Assembly (NCBI GenBank): GCA_012513545.1
Contig: JAAZCB010000920.1
Span: 1 to 9,549, forward strand
Source of the DNA: Clostridiaceae bacterium
GTDB lineage: Bacteria > Bacillota_A > Clostridia > Acetivibrionales > Acetivibrionaceae
DNA: 9,549 bases
Direction: 5' to 3'
Shown: piece after piece, positions 6,823-9,549 of the stretch
Layout: each line of letters opens with the position of its first letter
How positions within the stretch are numbered: the first letter of the stretch is position 1
Position numbers and translations under genes: made by a program
Notes under the pieces: model-generated
Told to the model about the DNA's origin: nothing
Database searches by the model: none
Seen by the model: the letters and a program-made list of their open reading frames with translations, nothing else

Positions 6823-6826
6823 GAAA

Positions 6827-9115
6827 ATGTCAGTAGAGAAGCATTCTTCGTACAAGGAAGAACTTGAAAGATGCAATTATACGCTCGATTATGTTGAAAA
6901 AACCTTGGAATCAACAATGGAAAAGAAAAAGAATCTTGATAACAATATAGACCGTGCAAAAAAGCAGCTTACATCGGATAACAGCCAAAGCTACATAGAC
7001 CTTATGATTAATACTTCAATAAGGGATACACTGGCATTAAAGCTGCGAAACCTAATAACAGCCAGAAGTAAACCTTATTTTGCACGGGTTGACTTTACAG
7101 AGGAGTACAGCCGTAAAACTGAAAAGCTCTATATAGGAAAGATGTCGCTTATGAGGGACGAGGATCAGGAAATTATTATAGTCGACTGGCGTGCGCCTAT
7201 TGCCAACCTTTATTATGAGGGCAGGCTGGGGGAAGCTTCGTACTGCTGTCCTGACGGCAATATAAAAGGAGAACTTACATTAAAAAGGCAGTTTTCAATT
7301 AACGATGGAATTCTACTGCAAATCTTTGATATAGATATAACAACAAATGACGAGTTCTTACAGTCATACCTTGGAGCAAGTGCCGACAGCAGGCTTAAGG
7401 AAATTGTTTCAACCATACAGGTTGAACAAAACAAGATTATCAGGTCTGATATGTGGCGCCCTTTGATTGTACAGGGTGCTGCCGGAAGCGGAAAGACGAC
7501 GATAGCTCTTCACAGGATTGCTTATCTCATATATACTTTTGAGAAATCCTTTGAACCTGAGAACTTTATGATAATTGCCACTAACAGGCTTTTTCTTAAT
7601 TATATTTCTGAAGTACTGCCGGAGCTGGGGGTTGAAAAAGTAAAACAGACAACTTTCGAGGACTTTGCAATGGAGCTTATTGGAAAGAGATTCAAGATAA
7701 AGGATACATTCGAAAAACTCACCATGTTTGTTAATCACAATGCAACTTTGGAGGAAAGTTCGAAAAACAATTGTATTAAAAGATGTTCTGAAATTAAAGC
7801 ATCAATTCTGTTTAAGGAAATAATTGATGATTATGTCAAACATATTGAAGAACAGTTTATTCCTGGAGAGGATTTTAAGATTGCAGGAAGTGTTGTTTTC
7901 AAGTACGAAGAGATAAATGACCTGTTTTTGAAACAGTACAAAAACTGGCCTGTGGCCAGGAGGATAGATGAAATTAAAAAGTATCTTTCAAATAGATTGA
8001 AGGTAAAGAAGAATGCTATTATTGAAAGTATAGACGAAGCCTGTGATAAAAGAATTATGAGTATCAAGAATAGTATGCCCGATACGGAAGAAAGGCGCAA
8101 GCTTGTTGTTGAAGCAATTGAAAAAAGAGATGACATGACAGGTAAGATAGAAAGTCTTTCAAAAAAGGCAGTTAATGAATATATAAAAAAGATTTCAAAG
8201 TTTAGTCCGTACCAGTATTATTATGATTTTATAAACGATGAGAACCTGTTTAACAATATATTGAACGGCAGGATAAGCAAAGTCGAAGCGGACTTTCTAA
8301 GGGAGAGCACCTTGAATGTTTTAAACTCGGGGTATTTAGAGATTGAGGATGTTGCTCCAATAATCTATTTAAAGTACTCTATTTACGGAATGGAGGAAAA
8401 ATTGACTGTCAAACACATTGTTATTGATGAAGGCCAGGATTTTAGCGTGTTTCAGTTGTATGTCCTTAAAAGGATTGTCAAAGACAGCTCTTTTACAATT
8501 TTAGGAGATTTATGCCAGAGTATACACTCCTACAGAGGAATAAAAAGGTGGGAAGATGTTATAGACAGTGTCTTTGACGATAGGAAATGTGAGTTTCTTA
8601 CACTGGAAAAAAGCTACAGAACAACGGTTGAGATAATGGAGGCTGCAAATAAGGTAATCAGCAAAATCAAGGACAGGAATATGGTACTTGGAAGTCCGGT
8701 TATTAGACATGGTGAAAAGGTCAACCTTATAAAAAAGGATAATATGAAAGATATCCTTGAGAGTGTAATAATTGATATCAAACGGTTCGAAAAGGAAGGG
8801 TTTAAATCAATTGCCATAGTATGTAAAACAATTGATGCTTGCAGGAATATTTTATTCAAGTTGAAAAAGGATTTGGAAAAAATTGATATAATTTCTGGAA
8901 AGGAAGATGAATATAAAAGCGGTCTTGTTGTTGTACCTTCATATCTGACAAAAGGGCTTGAGTTTGATATTGTTATGATTATTAATCAAGGAGAGGATGT
9001 ATACCGGGAGGATGAGCTGGACATAAAGCTTCTATATGTATCAATGACAAGAGCACTGCATAAATTATACATTTATTATGATGGACAAATCTCACCGCTT
9101 TTGGAGGGGGTGTGA
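6827..9115 (+). CDS. helD: HelD, RNA polymerase-recycling UvrD/Rep-like ATPase
   Basis: HelD binds RNA polymerase, inserts arms into its channels and uses ATP to free it from stalled or terminated complexes. ATG at 6827 is chosen: GGAGGTG (6813-6819) lies 7 nt upstream, while the in-frame ATG at 6746 has no SD and adds 27 atypical residues. The 762-residue product matches the length of Bacillus HelD (about 774). From this start, residues about 1-75 form a charged coiled coil (the arm that enters the secondary channel in known HelD structures). VDWRAPIANLYYE (119-131) is a HelD hallmark. Helicase motifs follow: Walker A GAAGSGKTT (217-225), II DEGQD (534-538), III GDLCQS (560-565), IV SYRTT (596-600), V TKGLEFD (708-714) and VI YVSMTRALH (737-745). 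A long helical insertion (about 290-500) splits the ATPase lobes, as in the family. It stands alone, behind an elaborate leader, and its stop abuts a convergent gene. Confidence 0.93.
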   Translation: MSVEKHSSYKEELERCNYTLDYVEKTLESTMEKKKNLDNNIDRAKKQLTSDNSQSYIDLMINTSIRDTLALKLRNLITARSKPYFARVDFTEEYSRKTEKLYIGKMSLMRDEDQEIIIVDWRAPIANLYYEGRLGEASYCCPDGNIKGELTLKRQFSINDGILLQIFDIDITTNDEFLQSYLGASADSRLKEIVSTIQVEQNKIIRSDMWRPLIVQGAAGSGKTTIALHRIAYLIYTFEKSFEPENFMIIATNRLFLNYISEVLPELGVEKVKQTTFEDFAMELIGKRFKIKDTFEKLTMFVNHNATLEESSKNNCIKRCSEIKASILFKEIIDDYVKHIEEQFIPGEDFKIAGSVVFKYEEINDLFLKQYKNWPVARRIDEIKKYLSNRLKVKKNAIIESIDEACDKRIMSIKNSMPDTEERRKLVVEAIEKRDDMTGKIESLSKKAVNEYIKKISKFSPYQYYYDFINDENLFNNILNGRISKVEADFLRESTLNVLNSGYLEIEDVAPIIYLKYSIYGMEEKLTVKHIVIDEGQDFSVFQLYVLKRIVKDSSFTILGDLCQSIHSYRGIKRWEDVIDSVFDDRKCEFLTLEKSYRTTVEIMEAANKVISKIKDRNMVLGSPVIRHGEKVNLIKKDNMKDILESVIIDIKRFEKEGFKSIAIVCKTIDACRNILFKLKKDLEKIDIISGKEDEYKSGLVVVPSYLTKGLEFDIVMIINQGEDVYREDELDIKLLYVSMTRALHKLYIYYDGQISPLLEGV

Positions 9116-9138
9116 TTATGAGCCATTGACTATACCCC
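9107..9138. terminator. Possible shared hairpin across the convergent stop codons
   Basis: GGGGTGT (9107-9113) can pair with ATACCCC (9132-9138) in seven pairs including one G-U, with an 18-nt loop containing both stop codons. No T-run follows on either strand, so this is not a standard intrinsic terminator. It is recorded because it is the only GC-rich inverted repeat seen at this junction. Confidence 0.2.
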
Positions 9139-9549
9139 TGAACCTTGTGTTTACCAGTTTTCTAAGGTTAACAAAACATTCCAGCTGACACCTGTATGGT
9201 ATTACGTTTAAACCGCTTGGGTTAGAGCAAACGAAGTCTATGACTCCAGCAATAAGGCTTTCTCCCTGTTCGCCAGTTACTATGTTTATTTTACGTTCCG
9301 GTATGCCTAAAAGGTTTGAGGCAAATGCTCTATAAACCCCTATTCCAACAAAACATACAACCTTGGGTCTTATTCTTTTAATAAGTTTTTCCAGAACTAA
9401 TGAGCCTTCCCGGAATTCAGCAGGAGTGATTTCGCTTGCAGACCTTGTCATCCTGGGAACCAGATTTGTGGAACCATAGCCGAATTCCAGAAGCTTTATA
9501 TCCTCATTAGGACTCATTTTATAAGGGGTTAGTCCTGATTCGAAGAGCA
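9116..9549 (-). CDS. mug: Mug/TDG-type mismatch-specific uracil/thymine DNA glycosylase (5' partial)
   Basis: Removes uracil, or thymine, mispaired with G and so starts base-excision repair. The frame stays open past the Met at 9517 to the right edge. The extra residues LFESGLTPYK fit the family (IYQAGFTDRQL in E. coli Mug), so 9517 is an internal Met and the gene is truncated by the window. The 143 visible residues include LLEFGYGSTNLVPR, AEFREGSLVLEKLI and the family motif NPSGL (residues 99-103 from the internal Met), followed by a C-terminal helix. The N-terminal catalytic GINPG-type motif should lie outside, about 30-40 residues upstream, so catalytic competence cannot be judged. The C-terminus is about 10 residues longer and more basic than in E. 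coli Mug. The TAA stop directly abuts the TGA of convergent helD. Confidence 0.85.
   Translation of the reverse strand, partial: LFESGLTPYKMSPNEDIKLLEFGYGSTNLVPRMTRSASEITPAEFREGSLVLEKLIKRIRPKVVCFVGIGVYRAFASNLLGIPERKINIVTGEQGESLIAGVIDFVCSNPSGLNVIPYRCQLECFVNLRKLVNTRFRGIVNGS

Noticed and set aside
6746..6826. 27-residue N-terminal extension of HelD from ATG 6746
   Set aside because: No SD before 6746, Cys/aromatic-rich non-family residues, overlap with the hairpin arm, and an excellent SD for ATG 6827.
6483..6826. T-box, S-box, GEMM or another known riboswitch in the helD leader
   Set aside because: No T-box AGGGTGG motif or other conserved core is recognisable; the leader is reported only as attenuator-like.
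1..9549. tRNA/rRNA genes, CRISPR arrays, insertion sequences, integrase or attachment sites
   Set aside because: I saw no repeat-spacer pattern, transposase or integrase motifs, or cloverleaf or rRNA-like sequence on either strand.

Overview
The window is AT-rich DNA from a low-GC, Gram-positive, motile anaerobe, most likely a clostridium. The reasons are strong Shine-Dalgarno (SD) sequences (GAGGTGA, AAAGGAGG, AAAGGAG, GGAGGTG), use of TTG as a start codon, intrinsic terminators, and a gene set that includes a LacI-type sensor kinase, a solitary PilT, a large chemoreceptor and a Firmicutes-type HelD. It could belong to the cellulolytic Ruminiclostridium/C. thermocellum group, but that is a guess from gene style and not a demonstrated match.

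Layout, left to right. (1) 2-1654 (+): 3' part of a sensor histidine kinase with a LacI/periplasmic-binding-type ligand domain; its 5' end lies outside the window. (2) 1828-5204 (+): pilT (retraction ATPase) and a methyl-accepting chemotaxis protein with a run of about five HAMP-like units, preceded by a candidate sigma-D (motility sigma factor) promoter. (3) 5319-5903 (+): a rhomboid intramembrane serine protease with its catalytic Ser/His dyad intact. (4) 6080-6271 (+): a 63-residue protein with a TTG start, an extended -10 promoter and a strong terminator. (5) 6272-6826: a 555-bp gene-free stretch holding a good promoter, several inverted repeats, an intrinsic terminator with an 8-T run and a second long hairpin, all ahead of helD. 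(6) 6827-9115 (+): HelD, a UvrD/Rep-type ATPase that binds RNA polymerase. (7) 9116-9549 (-): a Mug/TDG-type mismatch DNA glycosylase, truncated by the right edge and converging on helD with no intergenic base.

The first three genes of the central block fit surface behaviour: chemosensing, pilus retraction and membrane proteolysis. Only pilT-mcp looks like a shared transcription unit. The right-hand block concerns RNA polymerase recycling and DNA repair. The most interesting part is the helD leader. Four segments in it can pair in mutually exclusive ways (A:B, B:C, C:D, where C:D is the terminator), and a 22-codon open frame ends exactly at segment A. This is the layout expected of transcription attenuation, although that frame has no visible ribosome-binding site. 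A free-standing small RNA is the main alternative.
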